Origin: an uncultured Bacteroidales bacterium
GTDB lineage: Bacteria; Bacteroidota; Bacteroidia; Bacteroidales; P3
Direction of reading: 5' to 3'
Length of the DNA: 64,000 bases
NCBI GenBank assembly: GCA_905233895.1
Contig: CAJOFL010000005.1
Span: 1 to 64,000 of the forward strand
Shown here: positions 17,007 to 24,456 of the stretch, piece by piece
Numbering within the stretch: the first letter of the stretch is position 1
Layout: every line of letters starts with the position of its first letter
Notes under the pieces: model-generated
What the model was told of the DNA's origin: nothing
Databases searched by the model: none
Seen by the model: only the letters and a program-made list of their open reading frames with translations
Made by a program: the position numbers and the translations under genes

Positions 17007-19364
17007 ATGAAAAGAATTGTTACGCTGTTCCTTGCGTTGGTGCTACTTATGGGTGGCATCCAGGCTGCAAAGGTGTCGCCTGAGATGGCCACTACCGTGG
17101 CTAGCAACTTTATGGACAGACAGGGTCGGCAAGCACATCTGACGCTGGTCGACTGTGGAGTGGATGGTATGTACCTCTTTGCACTCACCAATGGTGGTTT
17201 TGTGCTAGTGGCTGCCGACGATTGCGTGAGGCCAATCCTTGGTTACTCTATGACCTCACCCGTAATCAATCCGTTGCCGGAGAATATGGCCGACTGGATC
17301 CGGGGGTATTCCGAGGAGATCGCGTTGCTGCGCTCGCGTGGTGAGCAGCCGTCGGCGTTGGTGCGTGCGGAATGGGAATCGTTGCTAAAGATTGACGCTC
17401 TGGGTCCGCTCTATACGGTGACGGTGTCGCCCATGCTGACCACTACCTGGAAGCAGGGTTCGCCCTACAATACGATGTGCCCACATGACTCGCTGAACCG
17501 TGACACGAAAGTGGGCTGCGTAGCCATCGCCCTGGCACAGGTGATGAAATACTGGAACCATCCGGCGCAGGGCGAGGGCAGTTATAGTTATTCCACCGCC
17601 AACTGCGGCACGATCAGTGCTAACTTTGGTGCCACCACCTACGACTGGGCGAATATGTCGAACAGCCTGACCTCCGTGTCGCCGACGGTGAATGTCAATG
17701 CGGTGGCTCAGTTGGTCTTCCATGTCGGCGTGTCGGCTAAGATGAAATACGATCATTCCTCGTCGGCTGCCACCACCACGTCGAGCAATAGCCTGACCAC
17801 CGTCACCGGCGAGCGTGCTTTGCGTACATACTTCAAGTATGACAAAGCGTTGCACAGCGTACGACGAGATGCATTAGGCGACTCATTGTGGAATGTCATT
17901 CTTGATGCCGAACTTATGGCTGGCAGGCCTGTCATCTTTTCAGGACGTGACACCTCGGGCGGACATGCTTTTGTATGTGACGGAGGCAACAATGCCGGCA
18001 TGTATCACTTTAACTGGGGTTGGGGAGGTTACTGTGACGGCTATTACCAGTTGGGGGCGTTAAATCCTGCCCCTGGTGGTGATGGCGGCAACGCGACAAG
18101 CCATTACAATATGGAAAACAAGATGATAGTCGGCATTCAGCCGGATACCGTCCTTGCGGGAACACATACTCTTACTGCCCTGGCAGATGCCCCTGCACAC
18201 GGCAGTGTGACGGGTGGCGGAAACTATTCTTATGGTGATACTGTGACGCTGACGGCATTTGCTGCCGATGGCTACCGCTTTGCACGGTGGAGTGACGGTA
18301 TGTGCTATAATTCCCGCAGTCTCATCATGGGTGGAGACAGGACCCTTGCTGCTGTCTATGATTCAATCTATGGTGACACACTGCGTTATGACAATGGTGT
18401 CTTTGTTACTTCATGGGGCTATAGTACCGCGCGTCCTTATTACTGGGGCGTGAAGTTCGAGCCTGCCCTGTTGAGATGTCATCCTCAGTTGAATGCGGTG
18501 CAGGCTTATTTGAAGGAGGGTGGTACCTATTGTGCTATGGTCTACAATGGGGCCACTCCATTGGAAATAAACCTTCTGGACTCAGTCTCGTTGACTGCCA
18601 CAGAAGATGGATGGGCTACTTTTGTGTTCAACAGCGCATTGTCCATAAATACCGCGTTGCCGGTGTGGTTAGTACTTTATAATGACAATATCACCTACCC
18701 AGCATGCTCGGGAGTCTACTGTGGTCACCATCAGGGGGCCTATTCCGGCACATCTTGGACGCCTTCAACATCTGCTCGCACCTTTCTTATCCGTGGCATC
18801 TTCACGACGGTGGAACTACCCGATCCAGTTTTCGACACTATTGTGGCCGAGGCGTGTGGCTCGTATGAATGGGAGGGCTCTACTTATGCCGAAAGTGGCA
18901 CCTATGTGCGGAGTTTTATCGCCACAACAGGAGGAGACAGCTTGAGGGTATTGATGCTGACTATATATCCTGAATATCATTATTATGATACTGTGACTGC
19001 CGACGGCAGTTTCCTGTGGGTGAACAATCAGGTATTAACTGAGAGTGGTATTTACGACTATGATACTATCACTATCCACGGTTGCGATAGCCTTTTGACG
19101 CTGGTTCTCACTATCACCGGTTCTCAAGGAATTGATGCGAAGGATAATTGCGATATTGTCCTTTATCCTGTTCCAACAAGCGGAAAACTGAATTTTGGTT
19201 TTGGAGTAGAGGCGGTTGAGGTGTTTGATGCCACTGGTCGTCAGGTGATTAACAGTGGGCATGCCCATTCGGTTGATATCACCGATCTGCCGTCGGGCGT
19301 TTACTTGGTTCGACTTCGTCTTTCGGATAGTACGCTTGTAGTAAGGCGGATAGAAAAACGTTGA
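17007..19364 (+). CDS. C10 (streptopain-like) cysteine protease with T9SS sorting domain
   Basis: This is a secreted cysteine protease. It has a signal peptide (about 1-21), a Spi/propeptide region, and a C10 catalytic domain with Cys171 in VGCVAIALAQVMKYW, His320 in GGHAFVCDG and the NWGWGG segment. After about residue 385 come an InlB-like beta module (HGSVTGGGNYSYGDTVTL...YRFARWSDG), a jellyroll-like region, two short modules ending in GDS/GCDS, and a T9SS type A sorting domain (IVLYPVPTSGKLN to RIEKR). The ATG at 16995 is also in frame but sits directly at the T run of the previous terminator; the ATG at 17007 gives a standard signal peptide MKRIVTLFLA. No own promoter was found. A bidirectional terminator follows. 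Confidence 0.93.
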   Translation: MKRIVTLFLALVLLMGGIQAAKVSPEMATTVASNFMDRQGRQAHLTLVDCGVDGMYLFALTNGGFVLVAADDCVRPILGYSMTSPVINPLPENMADWIRGYSEEIALLRSRGEQPSALVRAEWESLLKIDALGPLYTVTVSPMLTTTWKQGSPYNTMCPHDSLNRDTKVGCVAIALAQVMKYWNHPAQGEGSYSYSTANCGTISANFGATTYDWANMSNSLTSVSPTVNVNAVAQLVFHVGVSAKMKYDHSSSAATTTSSNSLTTVTGERALRTYFKYDKALHSVRRDALGDSLWNVILDAELMAGRPVIFSGRDTSGGHAFVCDGGNNAGMYHFNWGWGGYCDGYYQLGALNPAPGGDGGNATSHYNMENKMIVGIQPDTVLAGTHTLTALADAPAHGSVTGGGNYSYGDTVTLTAFAADGYRFARWSDGMCYNSRSLIMGGDRTLAAVYDSIYGDTLRYDNGVFVTSWGYSTARPYYWGVKFEPALLRCHPQLNAVQAYLKEGGTYCAMVYNGATPLEINLLDSVSLTATEDGWATFVFNSALSINTALPVWLVLYNDNITYPACSGVYCGHHQGAYSGTSWTPSTSARTFLIRGIFTTVELPDPVFDTIVAEACGSYEWEGSTYAESGTYVRSFIATTGGDSLRVLMLTIYPEYHYYDTVTADGSFLWVNNQVLTESGIYDYDTITIHGCDSLLTLVLTITGSQGIDAKDNCDIVLYPVPTSGKLNFGFGVEAVEVFDATGRQVINSGHAHSVDITDLPSGVYLVRLRLSDSTLVVRRIEKR

Positions 19365-19365
19365 A

Positions 19366-19410
19366 CAAAAAATGAAAGCCCCGAAGCATTGCTTCGGGGC
19401 TTTCATTTTT
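19366..19410. terminator. Bidirectional terminator between the C10 protease and rpsU
   Basis: AAAAATGAAAGCCCCGAAG and its complement CTTCGGGGCTTTCATTTTT enclose a 5-base loop. A runs on one side and T runs on the other let it stop transcripts from both the C10 protease (plus) and rpsU (minus). Confidence 0.93.
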
Positions 19411-19449
19411 CAATGGCGTTGCTCCTTAATGGGGAGCTCGGTCTCAGGC

Positions 19450-19647
19450 TTACTTGTCGAGTTCCTGCTGGCGCAGTTGCTGGACGTAGATGGCCTTGAG
19501 GTGCTTCTCGCGGTTGACAACGCTCGGCTTGATGAACTGCTGACGACGGCGCATCTCTTTCACCACACCGGTTTTGTCGAATTTGCGTTTCAGCTTCTTC
19601 AGAGCTCTCTCGAGGTTTTCACCTTCTTTAATGGGAACTACGATCAT
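19450..19647 (-). CDS. rpsU: 30S ribosomal protein S21
   Basis: This 65-residue, strongly basic protein of the small ribosomal subunit begins MIVVPIKEGENLERALKKLK, with the typical FDKTGVVKEMRRRQQFIKPS core. It helps mRNA binding at initiation. It lies 79 bases after rpmB in the same direction, with a hairpin between them. A ribosome binding site AAAGAGG precedes the ATG. Confidence 0.96.
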   Translation of the reverse strand: MIVVPIKEGENLERALKKLKRKFDKTGVVKEMRRRQQFIKPSVVNREKHLKAIYVQQLRQQELDK

Positions 19648-19694
19648 TGTTAATACCTCTTTCTTTTTAGGTTAATAATTTTTTTATTAATGAC

Positions 19695-19713
19695 CGCAGG
19701 CATCTTGCCTGCG
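19695..19713 (-). other. Hairpin between rpmB and rpsU
   Basis: CGCAGGCA and TGCCTGCG form a perfect 8-base stem with a 3-base loop. On the transcript (minus) it is followed by an A+T-rich stretch without a T run, so it is not a classical terminator. It could be an RNA stability or processing signal, or a ribosomal-protein binding site in the rpsU leader. Confidence 0.6.
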
Positions 19714-19726
19714 AACCATTCAATTG

Positions 19727-19966
19727 TTAGAACATCAGGTGGCCCTGGGCGGCGGCGTCATTAAGGGCGGCGACGATGCCTTTCTTGTTGATGATGCGCA
19801 TGCCTTTGGCGGACACTTTCAGGGTAATCCACATGTCCTCTTCGGGAATGTAGAACTTCTTGGTCTGCAGGTTGGGGGAGAAGGTGCGCTTGGTGTGGAT
19901 ACGGGAGTGCGACACATTGTTGCCCACGATTACTTTCTTGCCGGTAATTTCACATTTCTTTGACAT
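19727..19966 (-). CDS. rpmB: 50S ribosomal protein L28
   Basis: This 79-residue basic protein of the large subunit starts MSKKCEITGKKVIVGNNVSH and has the L28 signature SHSRIHTKRTFSPNLQ and TLKVSAKGMRIINKKG. The usual Bacteroidota neighbour rpmG (L33) is not present; rpsU follows instead. The promoter at 20064-20033 serves it. Confidence 0.96.
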   Translation of the reverse strand: MSKKCEITGKKVIVGNNVSHSRIHTKRTFSPNLQTKKFYIPEEDMWITLKVSAKGMRIINKKGIVAALNDAAAQGHLMF

Positions 19967-20032
19967 TGTAGTATTCTTTTAATTGTTATTGTTACTTGTC
20001 CATTATCCGTCTTTTTCTGACGAAAACGGGTG

Positions 20033-20064
20033 CAAAAGTACACTCTTTTTTCGACATGGCAAAA
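20033..20064 (-). promoter_or_regulatory. Promoter of rpmB-rpsU
   Basis: On the minus strand TTTTG (20064-20060) and TACTTTTG (20040-20033) are 19 bases apart, a good Bacteroidota promoter. The leader to the rpmB ATG is about 60 bases. Confidence 0.8.
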
Positions 20065-20255
20065 TGTTTGGGTGCCTATAAGGCTGTGTTTTGCATTTTT
20101 TTAACATTTGTTGAAATGATATATATTGTAATTCAATCTGTTATCATTTCTGCATTTTTGATTTTTAACACACTTGTTTCAGTTACTTATGGACATTTAA
20201 GGTGTGCAAAAATGCCCAGATGAGGCTTGATTTAGGCCAATTGTGGATAACTTTA
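20065..20255. other. Intergenic stretch without a gene seen
   Basis: This A+T-rich region separates the divergent rpmB and ssb promoters. Several short T runs and TTTG words occur, but I see no convincing gene, hairpin or RNA. Confidence 0.6.
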
Positions 20256-20287
20256 TTGATGCGAATGCGAAAAAATCAGTATCTTTG
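20256..20287 (+). promoter_or_regulatory. Promoter of ssb
   Basis: TTG at 20256-20258 and TATCTTTG at 20280-20287 are spaced 21 bases apart. The leader to the ATG at 20332 is about 40 bases. Confidence 0.75.
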
Positions 20288-20331
20288 CAATCTAAATTTT
20301 TGACAAAGAACAACTAGAAAAAACAATTGTT

Positions 20332-20760
20332 ATGACTGGAGTTAACAAAGTAATCCTTGTAGGAAATGTAGGTAAGAATCCTGATGTGGTTAGTTTCCCG
20401 TCGGAGGGCGCAATGCCTGTTAAGAAAGCATCTTTCCCCCTGGCAACCACCGAGTACCGCCGCACCCGTGAGAATGAGCGAGTGGAGATAACGGAGTGGC
20501 ACAATGTAGTGTGCTGGCGCGGACTGGCCGATGTGGCCGAACGTATCTTGCACAAAGGGGCGCAGATTTATATCGAGGGGCGACTGCAGAGTCGTTCGTG
20601 GGAGGACAAAGAGGGCAACCGCCGCCATGTAACCGAGGTGGTGGCCGATAACCTCCTTCTGCTCTCGAAACGTCAGCAGAACGATGATAGCGTGATGAAT
20701 AACCCCCTCTCGGAGATTCTTACTTCCGATACCGAGCCTATAGGAGACCTTCCGTTCTAA
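20332..20760 (+). CDS. ssb: Single-stranded DNA-binding protein
   Basis: This replication and repair protein has the OB-fold of SSB: it starts with VNKVILVGNVGKNPDV, then a WHNVVCWRGLADVAERIL core and KGAQIYIEGRLQSRSWED. The C-terminal tip DTEPIGDLPF is the acidic partner-binding end. The length of 142 residues is normal. Its last four bases overlap the end of the convergent thiamine pyrophosphokinase gene. Confidence 0.96.
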   Translation: MTGVNKVILVGNVGKNPDVVSFPSEGAMPVKKASFPLATTEYRRTRENERVEITEWHNVVCWRGLADVAERILHKGAQIYIEGRLQSRSWEDKEGNRRHVTEVVADNLLLLSKRQQNDDSVMNNPLSEILTSDTEPIGDLPF

Positions 20761-21413
20761 AGCGGTTTCGCCTCATAGGTCTGAAAAACGACCAAAGTAC
20801 CACCCTCGACAGTAAAGCTATCCGAGAGAGCCGAATTCAAGGTGCCTTCCCACCATGTGCGGAGGCACCTTTTATTTACAGCCCAATGCAGCCTTGTGGT
20901 GCTTACGGGAACATCTGGGGTCAACGATATGATGCTCACCTGCTGCAGCGGGAAGCTTGCGAAATCGCGGCGGCCAAAGCAGGCGGTGAAGCGGCCATAG
21001 TCGGTAAGCATCTCGAGGTCGATACCGGGATATTCGTTCGAGAAGGTGGTCAGATAGCTGATATTGCCAAGCGTGTGATCTTCGCGTTTTCCAGTTGCCC
21101 CGAGGATTGTGAAATGGTTGCCGTTGATAGGGAAGTGTGAGGTGGCATAGACCATAGCCTTGTGCAAGTCATTGTAATCCTGCTCGTTGACTTGTATCCA
21201 GCGCTCTCCAAGAGAGGCTTTGTCGGCCTCGGATAAAGAATCACCATCCCCGATTACCACAAAGTCTTTTGGCCATAATCCTTTGTCCTTGATTTCATTG
21301 TAGGCGCTGTCGCAGACTACCACGAAGTCAGCCTCGCGAAACGCCTTGAATGGAATCTCGTGGGTGGGGAAGTCACCAGCGGCGAGAATCACGATATGCT
21401 TTCTTTCTTCCAT
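20757..21413 (-). CDS. thiN: Thiamine pyrophosphokinase
   Basis: This cytoplasmic enzyme turns thiamine and ATP into thiamine diphosphate and AMP. Motifs include ILAAGDFPTHE, CDSAYNEI, the catalytic VIGDGDSLS, NEQDYNDLHKA and ILGATGKREDHTLGN. The protein has 218 residues from MEERKHIVIL; a longer in-frame start (21545) lies deep in pnuT and was rejected. It is the last gene of a riboswitch-controlled operon: outer-membrane receptor, PnuT, kinase. Together they take up thiamine and trap it as the diphosphate. Confidence 0.93.
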   Translation of the reverse strand: MEERKHIVILAAGDFPTHEIPFKAFREADFVVVCDSAYNEIKDKGLWPKDFVVIGDGDSLSEADKASLGERWIQVNEQDYNDLHKAMVYATSHFPINGNHFTILGATGKREDHTLGNISYLTTFSNEYPGIDLEMLTDYGRFTACFGRRDFASFPLQQVSIISLTPDVPVSTTRLHWAVNKRCLRTWWEGTLNSALSDSFTVEGGTLVVFQTYEAKPL

Positions 21414-21991
21414 TTTATTACCCCAAGTATGCAGAACACTTCGAACACAGCATAGAGAACGGCGGAAGCGTAGTTCCCGGTTAGGACGAAGATGACAATC
21501 ATCATCGGCTCCACAATCATCCAGCAGAACCACTGCTGCCACCACTTGTGCGCCAGCATAAGCATACCCACGATGGTGAGGGCCGACGAGATTCCGTCGA
21601 GCACTGACAGGTGGATTATCCTGCCGCTGGACAATGTATAAGTACTTTGGTTAAGATAGCCGAGCAGCCATGTTAGAATTGCACTTAGCAGCACTATTAC
21701 GGTGATAATCTGCCACCAGTAGCTACGTGGGCATGATGATATGTGCCGCTCGCCGCCATTGTCCACTTTGCGCTTTTGAATTAAACCGCGCCAAACCAGA
21801 ATGCCGTAAACTGACATCACGAAGTTGTAGACGCAGATGGCGCCGTTGGCGTAGATGCCGCTGGTGAAGTCGATTACCGCATAGAAGGCCGACATCAGCA
21901 GCGAGAGTGGCCAGAACCACCGGTCTGCCCTATATTCACTGATGATATAGAACAGACCGATGACTGCGCCGATTATTTCAAATGTATTCAT
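21389..21991 (-). CDS. pnuT: PnuC-family thiamine transporter (PnuT)
   Basis: This inner-membrane facilitator has about seven hydrophobic segments over 200 residues. Family features are the N-terminal IIGAVIGLFYIISEYRADRW, the VMSVYGILVW segment, and the late WCWMIVEPMMI. PnuC-family members move vitamins that are then trapped by phosphorylation. Thiamine is inferred from the TPP riboswitch upstream and the overlapping thiamine pyrophosphokinase gene (25-base overlap). The start follows the receptor stop codon directly. Confidence 0.92.
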   Translation of the reverse strand: MNTFEIIGAVIGLFYIISEYRADRWFWPLSLLMSAFYAVIDFTSGIYANGAICVYNFVMSVYGILVWRGLIQKRKVDNGGERHISSCPRSYWWQIITVIVLLSAILTWLLGYLNQSTYTLSSGRIIHLSVLDGISSALTIVGMLMLAHKWWQQWFCWMIVEPMMIVIFVLTGNYASAVLYAVFEVFCILGVIKWKKESIS

Positions 21992-24244
21992 TTAAAAACG
22001 GTAGATTACGCGGCCCATGAAGTTGATGCCGGGCTGCTGGAGCCAGGTACGGTCGTGAATGTAGTAGTTGATACCGGGGGTGGTAAAGTCGTCAACCCAA
22101 TCGCCGGCCCAAGCGTGCAGACGGTAGTTGTGGTTGAGCACATTGTTGACCACCAGCTGGGCCTCAATCTCGTTGGTGCCACCGAGGTGCCAAGTATAGG
22201 AAGCCTTGACGTTGAGCAGGAAGTAGGGGTCGATGGCGTAGCACTCGCGGCTGGTGTTGTCGGCATACTGCTTGCCGACATATTTGCCGATGAGTTGCAG
22301 TTTGGCATCTTTGAAGGGAACGAAGGTGGCAATGGCGGCACCCACCACCGAGGGCGAGAGGGCCAGGTCGGTGGTGCCGGTGACGGCCGTCTGCACCGTG
22401 TCGCCTGTCTCGAAGACGAAGTAGGTCAAGTCAAGCACCTTGTTCATGCTCAGCGTCAGGTTGGCGTCCATGCGGAACCAGTCGGTGAACTTGTATCCAC
22501 CCTCGAGCTCGATGCCGAGGCGGTAGCTCTTTTCGACGTTCTCCATCAGGGCGTAGCCGGTGAGCACGTCGCCGTTGGGGGTCATCTGGTCTTTGTAGAG
22601 CATGGCGTAGAGGTTGGCGTTGAAGGCCCAGCGGTTGTGGGCAATCTGGTAGCCGAGCTCGATGTCGAGCATGGTTTCGGACTTGATGGTATCGCCGTTG
22701 GCATAGGCGCTCATTATGTCGAAACGCACGGGCTCGCGGCTGTTGATGCCAGCCACAAGGTAGGCACGTTGATTGCCGTTGATGCGATAGTTGACACCCA
22801 GTTTGGGGTTGAAGAAGAGGTAGTTGTTAGTGAAGTCGAAGGCACCGTCGCGGGCGGTACCGGCAAGCACGTCGTCGCTGTTGCCATGGATACGGTAGTT
22901 GACCATGCGCAACTGCATGTCGGCATAGGCATTCAGGTTGTCGCTGAAGTCGTAGGTAGCTTTGGCGTAGACCGAGTTGTCGAGCTTGGCGCTATTGTTC
23001 TCGTACCAGCGGTAGGGCAGGTCGTAGTGCATTGCGGTGTCGCGATACCAGATAACGTCGCCGTATTGCAGGCCGTCGTAGTAGATAAAGTTGTCGCCCA
23101 GCGAGAAGGTGAGCTTGTCGCCATTGTAGTTGACGGCGGCATTGCCGGTGTAGGTGTAGTTGTCCATACGCTTCTGGAACACCACGTCGCTCAGATAGCC
23201 AAAGGGTGCGGGCACATAGCCGCTCATGGCCGTCATGTACTGCTCGTAGTATCCGCCGCCGTGCATCACGTCGAATGCGCCCTTGAGGCTCCATTTGTCG
23301 CTGAGCAGGTGCGAGACGTAAAGCTGGTAGTGACGCTGCCAGTAGTTGTCGGTCTCGTTGTCGTAGTACATTGTGTTGCCATCCATGTCGTACATGCCGG
23401 CCGAGTTGTAAGTGGGGTCGGCGTCGAGTTGGTCGGGGTAGGCGCCATTCCAAGCTATGCCGGTCTTCTGGTTGCCTATGATGGTGAGGAGCTTGATGAG
23501 GGTGCGCTTGCCGTACCAGCTCATGCTGCCGAAGAAGCTCTGCTGGTCGGTGCCCCAGCTGCGCACGAAGCCGTCACTGGTAAGGCCGCTGTAGGCAAAG
23601 TCGAACGAGAGACCGCTCTTCAGTATGCCCGTACCGGCGCTGATGCCATACTGGCGCGTGTTCCACGAGCCATAGGCCAGGTCAGCCATGCCATAGGCGC
23701 GGTCGCGCGCGTTGAGAGTCTGCATGTTGATGGCGGCGCCCATGGCCGAGCTGCCGCCCGTCGAGGCACCCATGCCGCGCTGTATCTGCATGCTCTGCGA
23801 CATGCCGCCGAGGTTGGGAATGTTGTACCAGAACACCTGCTGGCTCTCGGGGTCGTTGAGCGTGATGCCGTTGAGGTTCACGTTGATGCGGTTGGGCTCC
23901 ACGCCACGGATGCGGATGTAGGTGCCGCCGATGGTGCCGTTCTCGCCGCTGGCCACCACCGAGGGCTGCGTCTCGAGCATGTAGGGCACCGACAACTCGG
24001 TGCGGGCCTCGTCGAGCTGCTCGCGGTTCATGGTGCTTGTGGTGAGCGGAGTCTTGTTGCTCACGCGCGCATCTTGAATAATGACTTCGTCGAGCTTGCG
24101 GACGGTGTCCTGGGTTTGTGCAGAGGCATTGGTGCCGAAAAAGGAAGAAAGTGCGAGCACGCAGCAGGCTATCATCTGCCGGCGGCTGATCCTGGTGGCC
24201 ATATTAATCAGATAGCGGCCACAGCTATAAAAGTTGTGTTTCAT
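21992..24244 (-). CDS. TonB-dependent outer-membrane receptor for thiamine (predicted)
   Basis: This is a TonB-gated outer-membrane beta-barrel of 750 residues with signal peptide (ending NASAQ, about residue 43), a plug domain (KLDEVIIQDARVSNK, ETQPSVVASGENGTIGGTYI, IRGVEPNRINVNLNGI) and a long barrel ending in Phe (GRVIYRF). Thiamine as substrate is inferred from the TPP riboswitch in its leader and the following PnuT and kinase genes. The first ATG (24244) follows AAGGA at the end of the riboswitch; a second, MATRISRR, is 14 codons downstream and also possible. Confidence 0.92.
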   Translation of the reverse strand: MKHNFYSCGRYLINMATRISRRQMIACCVLALSSFFGTNASAQTQDTVRKLDEVIIQDARVSNKTPLTTSTMNREQLDEARTELSVPYMLETQPSVVASGENGTIGGTYIRIRGVEPNRINVNLNGITLNDPESQQVFWYNIPNLGGMSQSMQIQRGMGASTGGSSAMGAAINMQTLNARDRAYGMADLAYGSWNTRQYGISAGTGILKSGLSFDFAYSGLTSDGFVRSWGTDQQSFFGSMSWYGKRTLIKLLTIIGNQKTGIAWNGAYPDQLDADPTYNSAGMYDMDGNTMYYDNETDNYWQRHYQLYVSHLLSDKWSLKGAFDVMHGGGYYEQYMTAMSGYVPAPFGYLSDVVFQKRMDNYTYTGNAAVNYNGDKLTFSLGDNFIYYDGLQYGDVIWYRDTAMHYDLPYRWYENNSAKLDNSVYAKATYDFSDNLNAYADMQLRMVNYRIHGNSDDVLAGTARDGAFDFTNNYLFFNPKLGVNYRINGNQRAYLVAGINSREPVRFDIMSAYANGDTIKSETMLDIELGYQIAHNRWAFNANLYAMLYKDQMTPNGDVLTGYALMENVEKSYRLGIELEGGYKFTDWFRMDANLTLSMNKVLDLTYFVFETGDTVQTAVTGTTDLALSPSVVGAAIATFVPFKDAKLQLIGKYVGKQYADNTSRECYAIDPYFLLNVKASYTWHLGGTNEIEAQLVVNNVLNHNYRLHAWAGDWVDDFTTPGINYYIHDRTWLQQPGINFMGRVIYRF

Positions 24245-24249
24245 AATTC

Positions 24250-24344
24250 ATTCCTTACGCGGGCATTATCCCGATCAAGTTTACAGGGTATGTTCTCAGC
24301 TTCTTTGTGCTCGTTCTGAGCCACATAAGAGCACCCCTATGCTC
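24250..24344 (-). promoter_or_regulatory. TPP riboswitch (THI element)
   Basis: On the minus strand the conserved segments appear in order: ATAGGGGTGCTC (P1/P2 side), GCTGAGAACATACCC (pyrimidine-sensor box), CTTGATCGGGATAATGCC (pyrophosphate-sensor side), and GCGTAAGGA closing P1. The last segment overlaps the probable ribosome binding site of the receptor gene, which suggests control of translation start by thiamine diphosphate. Confidence 0.95.
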
Positions 24345-24357
24345 TTTGAATCTGTTG

Positions 24358-24387
24358 CAAAGATACAACTTTTCCTCGATATGCAAA
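24358..24387 (-). promoter_or_regulatory. Promoter of the thiamine uptake operon
   Basis: On the minus strand TTTG (24387-24384) and TATCTTTG (24365-24358) are 18 bases apart. The predicted transcript start lies just before the riboswitch. Confidence 0.85.
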
Positions 24388-24405
24388 TAAAATATATGAT
24401 TATAT

Positions 24406-24438
24406 ATAAAAAAAGAGGGAGACTTGACGGTCTCCCTC
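24406..24438 (-). terminator. Terminator of the ompA-wzc-wza run
   Basis: On the minus strand GAGGGAGAC and GTCTCCCTC form a 9-base stem with a 6-base loop, followed by a run of seven T. It ends the export module 18 bases after the OmpA-like gene. Confidence 0.92.
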
Positions 24439-24456
24439 ACAATTCTTCTGGTTGTT

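Noticed and set aside
21414..21545. Longer N-terminus for thiamine pyrophosphokinase
   Set aside because: It lies in the pnuT coding region and reads as an out-of-frame translation of it.
22055..24319. Long open frame on the plus strand opposite the TonB receptor
   Set aside because: Same antisense artefact; it also runs through the TPP riboswitch.
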